DNA of 64,000 nucleotides from Clostridiales bacterium Firm_16 (GTDB lineage: Bacteria > Bacillota > Clostridia > Saccharofermentanales > Saccharofermentanaceae). Both the position numbers and the translations under genes were made by a program. Each line of letters starts with the position of its first letter. Position 1 is the stretch's first letter. The stretch covers positions 299,154 to 363,153 of the forward strand of contig LVAV01000028.1 of the NCBI GenBank assembly GCA_001604185.1. Direction: 5' to 3'. The notes under the pieces were generated by a model. It was given only the letters and a program-made list of their open reading frames with translations, was not told the DNA's origin and searched no databases. Below, in pieces: positions 27,120-35,844 of the stretch.

Positions 27120-27998
27120 TTACGATACGTAGTCTCCGTAGCAGTTCTCGAAGAATTCGGACCATTCGTGGCTTTCCCGCAGAGAATAATCGCCCTTGAG
27201 AAAATAATCATAATGGATCAGCCCCGGCACGTCCGGAATCGGGTCATCCCAGGTCACATCCACGTGATACCAGGACGAGTCGATCTGTACAATATTCCAG
27301 GCATGGCCCACTTCTCCGTGCCCAAACGTAGAATGACCGGTCACGACCTGTGCTTTCACTCCCGACAGCAGGCACAGACAGACAAAAAGCTCCGAATATG
27401 CCTGGCACTGGCCCATTCCGTTTTCCAGGAGCACACTGGCTTTGGCAAAAGATTCGATACTGCCGTTCACCGCATAGGAGTAATTCGAGATAATATAATC
27501 ATGGACCTTCATGACGATCTGCACTTCCGTCATACTGTCACTTATGATCTGATTCTTGACACTCATCAGTTTCTCTCCGAAACGTCTTGCCTCTTCGGTC
27601 TTATAATCCTTCCGGTTCTTTGCATACAGCACCTGCATGGCTTCTCCTGTACTGTTCAGCGGCATGGAAATGATGATGTTGCAGTAGTAGTCTTTGTCCT
27701 TATGCTCGACCAAGAAACTCTTCTCACGGAAGCAGGTATGCATCGAATAGGATTCATCCAGTTCCTTCCACATTGACTGGAAATCCGTATACGTCTTTGT
27801 ACGGACATATACGGTTTCTTCGAACTGATAAAGCGCATCATTCATTACGTTGAACAACTGCTGTGCGCTGGCAATATACTTATACTCATGGTTATCCACC
27901 GAGAATAGAAGATCGCACCCTGTCAGGATAGACAGCATGAACATGACACACAGTACTAAAACAGCAAGTTTCTTACCTGCTCTTCTTTCTACTCTCAT
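27120..27998 (-). CDS. Transglutaminase-like lipoprotein
   Basis: 292 residues. The N-terminal hydrophobic segment ends in LTGC, a lipobox that would place Cys about 28 on the outer membrane face. The transglutaminase-core triad is intact: Cys in GQCQAYSELF, His in GHAWNIV and Asp in HVDVTWDDP. Such proteins are usually proteases or peptide cross-linkers of the cell envelope. The start (GGAGAGG upstream) lies 26 bases inside the end of the deacetylase-like gene, so the two are translationally coupled. Its substrate is not evident. Confidence 0.88.
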   Translation of the reverse strand: MRVERRAGKKLAVLVLCVMFMLSILTGCDLLFSVDNHEYKYIASAQQLFNVMNDALYQFEETVYVRTKTYTDFQSMWKELDESYSMHTCFREKSFLVEHKDKDYYCNIIISMPLNSTGEAMQVLYAKNRKDYKTEEARRFGEKLMSVKNQIISDSMTEVQIVMKVHDYIISNYSYAVNGSIESFAKASVLLENGMGQCQAYSELFVCLCLLSGVKAQVVTGHSTFGHGEVGHAWNIVQIDSSWYHVDVTWDDPIPDVPGLIHYDYFLKGDYSLRESHEWSEFFENCYGDYVS

Positions 27999-29844
27999 CG
28001 TATACCTCTCCTACATCAAAAAGCCTCGAATAGTCAACTGTTCGGAGCGTGTCACCGGTCAGCATGCATCGGTCAAAATACAGATAATTATCACCAAAAG
28101 TAAAATACGGAGTCGGACCTACGCCGAAAAACAGACGGAATCCCAGGTCCTTGAGATATTTACATCTCGGGTCCGAGCCACGGATAAAGTCACCGTTCGG
28201 ATATACAAGGATCGGAACATCACCGGTAAGAGAACCTACCTGGTCAAGCCATTTCTGGGTATCATTCTGGATAGTTGGCAGTTCACAGTGATTGGCGTTG
28301 ATAAAACCATAGGTAGAAGATCCCATGATCCATCCCGTATCTTTCAGTTTCTCAATGATGGCCAGCACCGTAGTCTTATTATTCTCGATATCCTTATCGG
28401 TGGGAGCGATGGTAGAAAGGCCTGCATTCTGCAATGCGTTGTTACGGTCATCTACCTGGTCCTGATCCGTAACGTATCCGAAGATCGACTGATATCCGGT
28501 CAGGGTCACCACACCCTTGACTCCGTTATAGGAGAAGTCCGGATGCGCTTCGACAAAAGCATCCAGGATGCCGATGGCTTCACTGGTACGGCTCACCACC
28601 GTCTGTCCGTTAGCACCGACATACTCACCGCATACCTGTCCCTGATCGTTCAGCACCAGTCGGGTACACATACCCACCTTACTGCGGGAGGCTGTATAGG
28701 AGAAATCTTCGAATATCAGTACCAGAGGCTTTTTACCCTTCGGGATCATGATGTCCTTAACATTCAAGAATGCGCTGTTGCTCAGATCCGCAGTCGAACG
28801 CGGATCATAAAGACAGTAATTCTTCTCATAAAGACTTTCCAGGATCTTCGAGAACTCCCTCGTCGTCAGGAAATAGGATTCCGTGCTGGCCTGGTAGTTG
28901 ACCTCGAAAGCAACCTGGGTATCGGCGATCAAGGGCTTGATGCACAAAACCTCCAAAGATCCGGAGTACTTCTCTACCGGATACGTATTGGAAGTGGCTA
29001 CATAGAGGCTGGATTGAATGATCTGATCCTCCGGAAAAATGCGCGCCAGATCAGAGAGCAGTTCTTCTGCAGAATAGAACTGAAGGTTACTGAGCAGATG
29101 CTCGGCCTTGTCCATCATCGGCTGATACATCTCGATCTTACATTCTTCCAGGCGCTTCTGCGCAAACTCATTCACGAAGCCGGACGAAGTGGAAATAACA
29201 TACTCATAGTTCTCCACCGCCTCAATGTATTTTCCTTCGTTGAAGAGCACCTGGGCAGTCTGTACATCACCTCGTGACAGCTCGATCTGATCGACCTCCG
29301 CACGAAGCGGTCTCGCCGCTGCCGAAAGATTGGAAAGATTCTCCAGTTGCTTGAAAATAAAAGTCAGCGTCGGCTTCTCGATGGTACCGAGAAGGAACTC
29401 CTCACAAAGTCCCGTCAGCCAGATCGTCATTCTTGCGCCGGTCAGTTCTCCCAGACCCTCCAGGAATGCGAAGTCATCTTTTGTCGGCGTATATCTCTCA
29501 TAGCGGATCTTGTCCTCGATGGTCCGCACACGCTCGTTGACCCGTGCCTCCATCTGCTGCACGATCTCATATTCACCTTCAAAGTCGGTATCATCGCCGG
29601 GGTCCCGGTTGATAATGATGTCATTCATATCCCGGTACATGGCCAGAGCCTGATCGTAATCTCTCTTCTCCAGAGCAGAATCGAACTTCGGCATGATGCG
29701 GGCCAGTCTCTGATTACTTCTGGAAACCGTCACCATGATCACCAGCATGGCCAGAATACTTGCCAGACCCAGCACGAGCAAGACCCACGTTCCGACTGAG
29801 CGTGGTTTTTCCATCCGTACCGAATTGCCGCCAAATTCCATCAT
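27973..29844 (-). CDS. Membrane-anchored NodB-like protein with degenerate deacetylase site
   Basis: 623 residues. One N-terminal membrane helix (about 18-40) is followed by a helical, TPR-like extracellular region (about 45-290) and a NodB/polysaccharide-deacetylase-like domain (about 300-600). The core strands are recognisable (PLVLIFEDFSY, KGVVTLTGYQS, VPILVYPNGDF), but the metal site looks broken: FDD reads FED, and the usual SHTxxH motif reads SSTYGF, losing both His. It is therefore probably not an active zinc deacetylase and may bind polysaccharide instead. It sits between parC and the transglutaminase lipoprotein gene. Confidence 0.8.
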   Translation of the reverse strand: MMEFGGNSVRMEKPRSVGTWVLLVLGLASILAMLVIMVTVSRSNQRLARIMPKFDSALEKRDYDQALAMYRDMNDIIINRDPGDDTDFEGEYEIVQQMEARVNERVRTIEDKIRYERYTPTKDDFAFLEGLGELTGARMTIWLTGLCEEFLLGTIEKPTLTFIFKQLENLSNLSAAARPLRAEVDQIELSRGDVQTAQVLFNEGKYIEAVENYEYVISTSSGFVNEFAQKRLEECKIEMYQPMMDKAEHLLSNLQFYSAEELLSDLARIFPEDQIIQSSLYVATSNTYPVEKYSGSLEVLCIKPLIADTQVAFEVNYQASTESYFLTTREFSKILESLYEKNYCLYDPRSTADLSNSAFLNVKDIMIPKGKKPLVLIFEDFSYTASRSKVGMCTRLVLNDQGQVCGEYVGANGQTVVSRTSEAIGILDAFVEAHPDFSYNGVKGVVTLTGYQSIFGYVTDQDQVDDRNNALQNAGLSTIAPTDKDIENNKTTVLAIIEKLKDTGWIMGSSTYGFINANHCELPTIQNDTQKWLDQVGSLTGDVPILVYPNGDFIRGSDPRCKYLKDLGFRLFFGVGPTPYFTFGDNYLYFDRCMLTGDTLRTVDYSRLFDVGEVYDESRKKSR

Positions 29845-29938
29845 AGCTGTCAGATCCCTTTATCGAAGGCTCCTTCGTATTTCTCGTCAAATCTCATTTA
29901 TATCACAGATTCCGACAAAGGACAAATAACGGCATCTG

Positions 29939-32200
29939 TTACAGATCGCTCAGGGTGATCTGTCTGTCTTCTATCGTCTCTTCCTTCAGATAGTAGCCGA
30001 TAGCCGGAATCCTTCGGATGCGGTAATACTCCGGATCGGTAAATCCGGTATCTTCAAGACGTTTTACTTCGTTCATGATACTGCCTCTCTTAGAAGTCAG
30101 CACCTGCACGCCCTGGGAAGATCTTGTTGTCTTAAGCGGAATCAGCGCCGTATCGAAAACGATCGCCTTGCGCAGATTCGAGAACGCCGCCATAGTAATA
30201 TCTTCCGTGATAAAGTGGATACTTACGATCGGAGAAAGATCACTATAAGCATGGATCAGTTTCTTTCTGTTCTGCTTTGTCTCATAAGCAGACATCGGGA
30301 TCTTCGAGATCTTACCATTCTCAAAGGCAAACAGCACATTACCCTTATAGTCATCCGTAATATGCATGAAGACGATCTTCTCATTGTCTTCCATCTGCAG
30401 GATGTTCGGCAGATATCCGCCATACTCCGAAGGTTTCGTGTCAGGAAGCTCATGGGCACGGATCTTATAACAGTTCGCCTTATCGGAGAAGAAAAGGATC
30501 TCCGACTTATTGGTGCCCTCCAGCTCCATCACGATGGCATCGTCTTCCTTGATCTTCAGATCACCTGCATTACGCAGAGATGTAAGCGCGATCTTCTTGA
30601 TATAGCCGTGATCAGAAAGGAACAGCTTCAAGCGGTAATCCTCGATCATGTTCTGATCATTAAATGTCACGGCCTCTTCCGCCTTCAGAAGCTCGGATCT
30701 TCTATCCTGGCCATATTTCTTTGCCACATTCTCCAGGCTCTTGATGATACGGGCATCGATCCGTGCCGGACTCTTGATGGTATCCTCCAGATCCTTGATC
30801 TCCTTGATCAGATCTTCCCGGTCCGCCGTACGTTTCAAGATGTATTCCCGGTTGATATTACGCAGCTTGATCTCCGCCACATACTCAGCCTGGATACTGT
30901 CAATATCGAAGCCCTTCATGAGGTTCGGTACTACATCCTCTTCCAGTTCGGTGTTGCGGATGATGGCGATCGCCTTATCAATATCCAGAAGGATCTTGGC
31001 AAGACCATCCAACAGATGGAGCTTATCCTTCTTTTTGTCCAGCTCATAAACCAGTTCTCTCTTCTGGCAGGATCTTCTCCACACGATCCACTCAGCCAGA
31101 AGCTGTGTCACACCCAGGACCCTCGGATATCCGTTGATCAGGACGTTAAAGTTACAGGAGAACGTATCTTCCAGTCTTGTGAAGCGGAAAAGCTTGGTCA
31201 TCAGGGCATCCAGATCCGTACCACGCTTACACTCGATACAGATCTTCAAGCCATCCAGGTCAGTCTCATCACGGACATCGTTGATCTCCTTGACCTTGCC
31301 GCTCTTGACCAGTTCCGTGATCTCGTCGATCACCGCTTCGGCCGTAGTCGTATACGGGATCTCTGTCACTTCGATGAGGTTATTGGACTTATCGGCAAAA
31401 TACTTCGAACGGATACGTACCGGTCCACGGCCACTGTCATAGATGGAACGCATGGCGGCCTCATCATACAGGATGATACCTCCGCCCGGAAAATCCGGCG
31501 CCGGCATGATCTCCAGGATATCTGTAGTCGGATCCTTCATATAGGCGATCGTAGCCTCACATACCTCTTTTATGTTAAAAGAACAGATGTTCGACGCCAT
31601 ACCTGCGGCGATACCCTGATTGTTATTGACCAGGATCGACGGGTACGATGCCGGAAGCAATACCGGCTCTTTCATTGTACCGTCGTAGTTATCTACGAAA
31701 TCGACAGCATTCTTATCCAGCCCACGGAAAAGCTCTTCACAGAGTTTCTCGAGACGTACTTCCGTATATCTGGGCGCCGCATACTGCATGTCGCGGGAAT
31801 ACTGCTTACCGAAGTTACCCTTAGAATCTACATAAGGATGGAGCAAAGATCCGTTACCACGGGCCAGACGGACCATGGTCTCATAGATCGCCATATCACC
31901 ATGCGGGTTAAGCTTCATGGTCTGACCGACAACGTTACTGGACTTGGTTCTGTTACCGGTCAGAAGTCCCATCTTATACATCGTATAAAGAAGTTTTCTG
32001 TGGGACGGCTTAAATCCGTCGATCTCCGGGATCGCACGGGAAACGATGATACTCATGGCATAAGGCATGAAGTTCGTCTCCAGCGTATCGTTAATATCCT
32101 GCAGCGTCGGCGGCGCCGGCGGTAATCCGGAAGACTTATCCTTCAAGGAGTTTCTCTCCGGCATCTCACTTGTCTCTTTTTTCGAACTCTTTCTCGCCAT
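29939..32200 (-). CDS. parC: DNA topoisomerase IV subunit A
   Basis: Type IIA topoisomerase A subunit, 753 residues. The catalytic tyrosine lies in AAPRYTEVRLEKL, and the upstream breakage-reunion domain shows GFKPSHRKLLYTMYKMG and VVGQTMKLNPHGDMAIYE. The C-terminal beta-pinwheel (about 510-753) is shorter than in GyrA and lacks a canonical GyrA box, favouring ParC. It follows parE by 53 bases in the same direction, a typical parEC order. Confidence 0.92.
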   Translation of the reverse strand: MARKSSKKETSEMPERNSLKDKSSGLPPAPPTLQDINDTLETNFMPYAMSIIVSRAIPEIDGFKPSHRKLLYTMYKMGLLTGNRTKSSNVVGQTMKLNPHGDMAIYETMVRLARGNGSLLHPYVDSKGNFGKQYSRDMQYAAPRYTEVRLEKLCEELFRGLDKNAVDFVDNYDGTMKEPVLLPASYPSILVNNNQGIAAGMASNICSFNIKEVCEATIAYMKDPTTDILEIMPAPDFPGGGIILYDEAAMRSIYDSGRGPVRIRSKYFADKSNNLIEVTEIPYTTTAEAVIDEITELVKSGKVKEINDVRDETDLDGLKICIECKRGTDLDALMTKLFRFTRLEDTFSCNFNVLINGYPRVLGVTQLLAEWIVWRRSCQKRELVYELDKKKDKLHLLDGLAKILLDIDKAIAIIRNTELEEDVVPNLMKGFDIDSIQAEYVAEIKLRNINREYILKRTADREDLIKEIKDLEDTIKSPARIDARIIKSLENVAKKYGQDRRSELLKAEEAVTFNDQNMIEDYRLKLFLSDHGYIKKIALTSLRNAGDLKIKEDDAIVMELEGTNKSEILFFSDKANCYKIRAHELPDTKPSEYGGYLPNILQMEDNEKIVFMHITDDYKGNVLFAFENGKISKIPMSAYETKQNRKKLIHAYSDLSPIVSIHFITEDITMAAFSNLRKAIVFDTALIPLKTTRSSQGVQVLTSKRGSIMNEVKRLEDTGFTDPEYYRIRRIPAIGYYLKEETIEDRQITLSDL

Positions 32201-32253
32201 ACTTGCTCTCTCTTCTATTCGTTATCTCTTTCTCAACCTTTTATTGAAATCTG

Positions 32254-34239
32254 TCAGTCGACGTCCAGCATCTCCAGATACAGATGACCATCTCGCTCGA
32301 TATGTTCTTTACGGCCGGCCAGGTTATCTCCCAGCAGCAGCTCGAAGGTCTCCATCGTCTGCTGTTCGTCACCCGGAACCACCTTGATCAAGCGTCTTGT
32401 GGCAGGATTCATGGTCGTCTCCCACATCATCTCCGGCTCATTCTCACCCAGACCCTTGGATCTCTGAAGTGTACATTTCTCCGGCGGATACTTTTGCAGG
32501 ATCTCGGCTTTCTCCTTCTCGTTATAGGCGAACAATGTCTTTTCCTCGCCCTTATTCCGATACGTGATCTCGAAAAGCGGAGATTCCGCGATAAAGACCT
32601 TTCCTTCTCGGATCAGAGAAGGCATCAGGCGGAAGATCATGGCAAGGATCAAGGTTCGGATATGGAATCCGTCCACGTCAGCATCGGTACAGATAATGAC
32701 CTTATTCCAACGAAGAAGCGACATATCGAAAGACGACAGATCCTTATTGTGCTTGGTCTGGATCTCTACGCCACAGCCCAGTACCTTTACCAGATCCGTG
32801 ATGATCTCACTCTTAAAAATCATGGAATACTCGGCCTTCAGGCAGTTCAGGATCTTACCTCTAACCGGCATGATCGCCTGGAATTCCGCATCACGTCCCA
32901 TCTTACAAGAACCGAGAGCGGAGTCACCCTCTACAATATAGAGCTCTCTCTGCTCTACATCCTTCGTACGACAGTCCACAAACTTCTTGACACGGTTGTT
33001 GATATCGATACTGCCCATGAGTTTCTTCTTCACGTTCAGTCTCGTCTTCTCCGCATTCTCACGAGATCTCTTATTGATCAGGATCTGCTCGACGACCCGG
33101 TCGCCTTCCGGCTTATTCTCGATAAACCAGACTTCCAGTTTCTGACGGATCAGGTCCGCCATGAAATCCTGGATAAACTTATTGGTGATCGCCTTCTTGG
33201 TCTGGTTCTCATAACTTGTCTGCGTAGAGAAAGAACTGGTCACCAGGATCAGGCTGTCCGCCACGTCCTGGAACACGATCTTGCTCTCATTGGCCTTATA
33301 CTTATCTCTGGCACGGATCTGCTTATCGATTTCCGCGGTAAAAGCACTTCTTACGGCTTTATCCGGAGCACCGCCATGCTCGAGAAAACTGGAGTTATGG
33401 TAATACTCCAGGATATTCGTCTCGTTATTAAAGCAGAATGCCACCTGACACTTAACCTTGTATTCCGGCTTATCCGCGCGGTCCTTACCACGACCCATCC
33501 CGTCGAAAGAAGCCGGAGAGGAAAGTCCCTTACCGCCATCGAACTCGGCTACATATCCCTCAATACCGGAAGGATAGCAGAAAGTAAACTCCTCACCGCT
33601 TTCCTCATCCTTCAGAAGGAAAGTCACACCGCTGTTGACCACAGCCTGTCGCTTCAGGATCTGCAGGAATGCCTCCAGCGGAATATTGATATCTGTGAAC
33701 ACTTCCCGGTCCGGCTTCCATTTCTGGATCGTTCCGGTACGCTTGAAACGAGTCGGCTCCTTAGCCAGGCCGCCGATATTCTCGCCTTTTTCGAAGTGAA
33801 GGTTGTATTTGAAACCGTCACGGAAAACCGTAACGTCGAAATATTCAGAAGAATACTGTGTTGCGCAGGCACCCAGACCGTTAAGACCAAGACTGAACTC
33901 ATAACTCTCACCGGTATCGTTGTTATACTTACCGCCGGCATAAAGCTCACAGTAGACCAGTTCCCAGTTGAACCGCTGCTCCTTGGTATTGAAATCCAGA
34001 GGAATACCACGTCCGAAGTCCTCAACCGAGATAGAACCATCCTTGTATCTGACGACTTCGATCTTATCGCCGTAACCTTCTCTGGCCTCATCGATGGAGT
34101 TACTGAGGATCTCAAAGAAAGAGTGCTCGCACCCTTCCAGACCATCCGAACCGAAGATAACACCCGGACGTTTACGAACTCGATCCGCACCCTTAAGTGC
34201 GGTAATGGTATCGTTACCATATGAAGACTTACTTGGCAT
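32254..34239 (-). CDS. parE: DNA topoisomerase IV subunit B
   Basis: GHKL ATPase subunit, 661 residues from ATG 34239 (GAGG upstream; the TTG at 34272 is less likely). It has the N-terminal ATPase motifs EILSNSIDEAREG, VEDFGRGIP and LGLNGLGACATQYSS, and the TOPRIM domain motifs EGDSALGS, RGKILN and DADVDGFHIRTL. The final PPEKCTLQRSKGLGENEPEMM is the standard C-terminal B-subunit signature. Residues differ from GyrB around the N-terminal loops, in keeping with the clostridial ParE type. Transcribed ahead of parC. Confidence 0.92.
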   Translation of the reverse strand: MPSKSSYGNDTITALKGADRVRKRPGVIFGSDGLEGCEHSFFEILSNSIDEAREGYGDKIEVVRYKDGSISVEDFGRGIPLDFNTKEQRFNWELVYCELYAGGKYNNDTGESYEFSLGLNGLGACATQYSSEYFDVTVFRDGFKYNLHFEKGENIGGLAKEPTRFKRTGTIQKWKPDREVFTDINIPLEAFLQILKRQAVVNSGVTFLLKDEESGEEFTFCYPSGIEGYVAEFDGGKGLSSPASFDGMGRGKDRADKPEYKVKCQVAFCFNNETNILEYYHNSSFLEHGGAPDKAVRSAFTAEIDKQIRARDKYKANESKIVFQDVADSLILVTSSFSTQTSYENQTKKAITNKFIQDFMADLIRQKLEVWFIENKPEGDRVVEQILINKRSRENAEKTRLNVKKKLMGSIDINNRVKKFVDCRTKDVEQRELYIVEGDSALGSCKMGRDAEFQAIMPVRGKILNCLKAEYSMIFKSEIITDLVKVLGCGVEIQTKHNKDLSSFDMSLLRWNKVIICTDADVDGFHIRTLILAMIFRLMPSLIREGKVFIAESPLFEITYRNKGEEKTLFAYNEKEKAEILQKYPPEKCTLQRSKGLGENEPEMMWETTMNPATRRLIKVVPGDEQQTMETFELLLGDNLAGRKEHIERDGHLYLEMLDVD

Positions 34240-34271
34240 ACTTTCAACCTCACCCTTGCATAATCCTAACA

Positions 34272-34280
34272 ATTATACCA
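34272..34280 (-). promoter_or_regulatory. Extended -10 promoter of parE-parC
   Basis: TGGTATAAT on the minus strand (34280-34272) with no good -35. An inverted repeat ACCACA/TGTGGT (34277-34294) overlaps its upstream edge and could be a regulator site. Confidence 0.65.
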
Positions 34281-34350
34281 CAACATCATGTGGTACTACG
34301 TTCGTTTTTCCACAAAATTTTGTGACAGTGTCATGTACAGAAAAATCAAA

Positions 34351-34380
34351 AAGCGGCCTTTCCGTAATGGAAAGCCGCTT
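34351..34380 (-). terminator. Terminator of the tRNA-Gly/Arg operon
   Basis: AAGCGGC-TTTCC pairs with GGAAA-GCCGCTT with one bulged C. The minus-strand reading continues as TTTTTGATTTTT. Confidence 0.88.
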
Positions 34381-34382
34381 TA

Positions 34383-34459
34383 TGGTGAGCCCAGGGGGAT
34401 TCGAACCTCCGGCCCACAGCTTAGAAGGCTGTTGCTCTATCCAGCTGAGCTATGGACCC
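34383..34459 (-). tRNA. tRNA-Arg (anticodon TCT)
   Basis: Acceptor GGGTCCA/TGGGCTC, D-arm, anticodon loop CTTCTAA, T-loop TTCGAAT, discriminator A and encoded CCA. The T-stem has one A/C mismatch (GGAGG against CCCCC). Second gene of a two-tRNA operon. Confidence 0.95.
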
Positions 34460-34469
34460 ACGTTGTAAG

Positions 34470-34494
34470 AATGACGACCGTTCTGGTCGTCATT
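34470..34494 (-). other. Hairpin between tRNA genes
   Basis: A 10-bp perfect stem (AATGACGACC with its complement) around a 5-base loop, without a T-run. It is likely a processing or stabilising spacer in the tRNA-Gly/Arg precursor. Confidence 0.5.
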
Positions 34495-34496
34495 CA

Positions 34497-34570
34497 TGGA
34501 GCGGGTGATGGGAATCGAACCCACGTGATCAGCTTGGAAGGCTGGAGTTCTACCATTGAACTACACCCGC
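34497..34570 (-). tRNA. tRNA-Gly (anticodon TCC)
   Basis: Acceptor GCGGGTG/CACCCGC, anticodon loop CTTCCAA, T-loop TTCGATT, discriminator T as usual for tRNA-Gly, and encoded CCA. Confidence 0.96.
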
Positions 34571-34612
34571 ATATCACTTGCGTGAAGTTTCTTCTCAAAA
34601 ACTTGCCTTGAT

Positions 34613-34641
34613 ATAATACTACACGCAAATGGGATTGTCTA
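34613..34641 (-). promoter_or_regulatory. Promoter of the tRNA-Gly/Arg operon
   Basis: TAGACA (34641-34636), 17-base spacer, TATTAT (34618-34613), about 40 bases before tRNA-Gly. A 10-bp AT-rich hairpin (34649-34672) just upstream may end the SH3 lipoprotein transcript. Confidence 0.75.
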
Positions 34642-34694
34642 TATCCAATTTCGATTTTGCGTAAAATCGAAAGAAGTTGTTCGTCACGACCGGA

Positions 34695-35144
34695 TCAGGA
34701 AGGCTTGGTCAGGCTGAGATATTCGCCGGATACATAGTAACCGTCTTCCAGCTTATACCAGTTGTTATTGGTCTTCGCAACAACGATGACCTCCATACCG
34801 AATGTCAGATTTCCGATCTGATCATATTTCGTATCCGGACCCTTACGGATCTTCAGATAACCCGACTTCGAAACATTTACGTACATAACCTTCGCTTCCA
34901 TCGCTTCTTCTGTCCAGGAAACCGGGACATCGTTCGGAGCCAGGGATTCACCGTACTCCATAAGTGTCGTGGCCTCCGTCGTCGTGGTAGCCGAAGAGAT
35001 CGGCGTTGTCTCCGAAGTGATTTCTACCGAAGAAGTAGCTACCGTCGTTGTCTCCTCCTTCTTTCCACATGCGGCAGAAGAAAGAAGCATACCGACTGAC
35101 AGCATCGCGACAAGAGATTTCATATAAAAAGAAGATCGTTTCAT
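34695..35144 (-). CDS. SH3b-domain lipoprotein
   Basis: 149 residues. The signal peptide ends in the lipobox SSAAC, then a Thr/Ser/Glu-rich linker (about 30-75) leads to one bacterial SH3 domain (about 85-143: YLKIRKGPDTKYDQIGNLTFGMEV split in two by position). SH3b domains bind peptidoglycan or surface peptides. AAGGAGCG precedes the ATG; a possible promoter TTGCAA-N19-TACTAT lies at 35215-35185 on minus. It is a single gene. Confidence 0.85.
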   Translation of the reverse strand: MKRSSFYMKSLVAMLSVGMLLSSAACGKKEETTTVATSSVEITSETTPISSATTTTEATTLMEYGESLAPNDVPVSWTEEAMEAKVMYVNVSKSGYLKIRKGPDTKYDQIGNLTFGMEVIVVAKTNNNWYKLEDGYYVSGEYLSLTKPS

Positions 35145-35247
35145 AATTCACGCTCCTTAATTGCATACCATATCATTCTAATTTATAGTACACCATTCTT
35201 TATCGATTATTGCAAATAGTTTTTTTCTAAGTGCTTACATTTTGCCA

Positions 35248-35844
35248 TTACTCCGGTTTCGGACGAAGAAGCACCATCATCACATGGTCTTTATATCCCC
35301 CGTCGATTTCCATAAACTCAACGTTATATCCCATTTTTACGAAACCGCAGTCCTGTACACAGTTTAGCGAACGAGCATTGGTCGGCATAACATCTGCCTC
35401 GATCCTGTGCAGATGATAATACCGGAACATAAACTCACATCCGGCTTTGAGAGCTTCTCGCATATATCCCTTCCCCTGCGCTTGCTCATCCAGGTGATAT
35501 CCGACAAAACTGCTCATCATGGCACCGCCGATGATATTGTAGAATGAGAGTCTTCCGATTACGGTATCCGGATCCTGTTGTGTGCTGATCCAGAGTGGAA
35601 CCATCATGTTCCGGTTATAAAGCCTGAGATCGGAGCGAAGATACGATTTCTGTTCCGCTACCGTAAAATATGACGGCTCATGGGTCTGCGTATAAGGTTT
35701 ATGAAAGACCCGGTTCTTGATCAGGTAATCGGTCACCTTTTTTGCCGCAGCGGGGCGATACACAGACAGTAAGAGACGCTTGGTCTGGATCGTCAGACAG
35801 GCGTCTTTTACAGGATGTACGATTTCAAAACTATTCCATGTCAT
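35248..35844 (-). CDS. GNAT-family acetyltransferase (RimJ/RimL type)
   Basis: 198 residues with the GNAT core: TKRLLLSVYRP at the start, GRLSFYNII, the acetyl-CoA loop segment EQAQGKGYMREAL, and NARSLNCVQDCGFVKMG near the end. The RimJ/RimL group acetylates N-terminal amines or small molecules. Its ATG overlaps the stop of the cohesin-like gene (ATGA), so it is translated from the same message. The target is unknown; a surface-protein or wall-related substrate is only suggested by the operon. Confidence 0.88.
   Translation of the reverse strand: MTWNSFEIVHPVKDACLTIQTKRLLLSVYRPAAAKKVTDYLIKNRVFHKPYTQTHEPSYFTVAEQKSYLRSDLRLYNRNMMVPLWISTQQDPDTVIGRLSFYNIIGGAMMSSFVGYHLDEQAQGKGYMREALKAGCEFMFRYYHLHRIEADVMPTNARSLNCVQDCGFVKMGYNVEFMEIDGGYKDHVMMVLLRPKPE

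Noticed and set aside
27850..29277. 475-codon plus-strand frame
   Set aside because: Opposite the NodB-like and transglutaminase genes; no start signal or recognisable domain.
30215..34224. Two plus-strand frames of more than 630 codons opposite parC and parE
   Set aside because: They mirror well-recognised topoisomerase genes, have no family motifs and no ribosome binding sites; antisense shadows of GC-skewed codon use.
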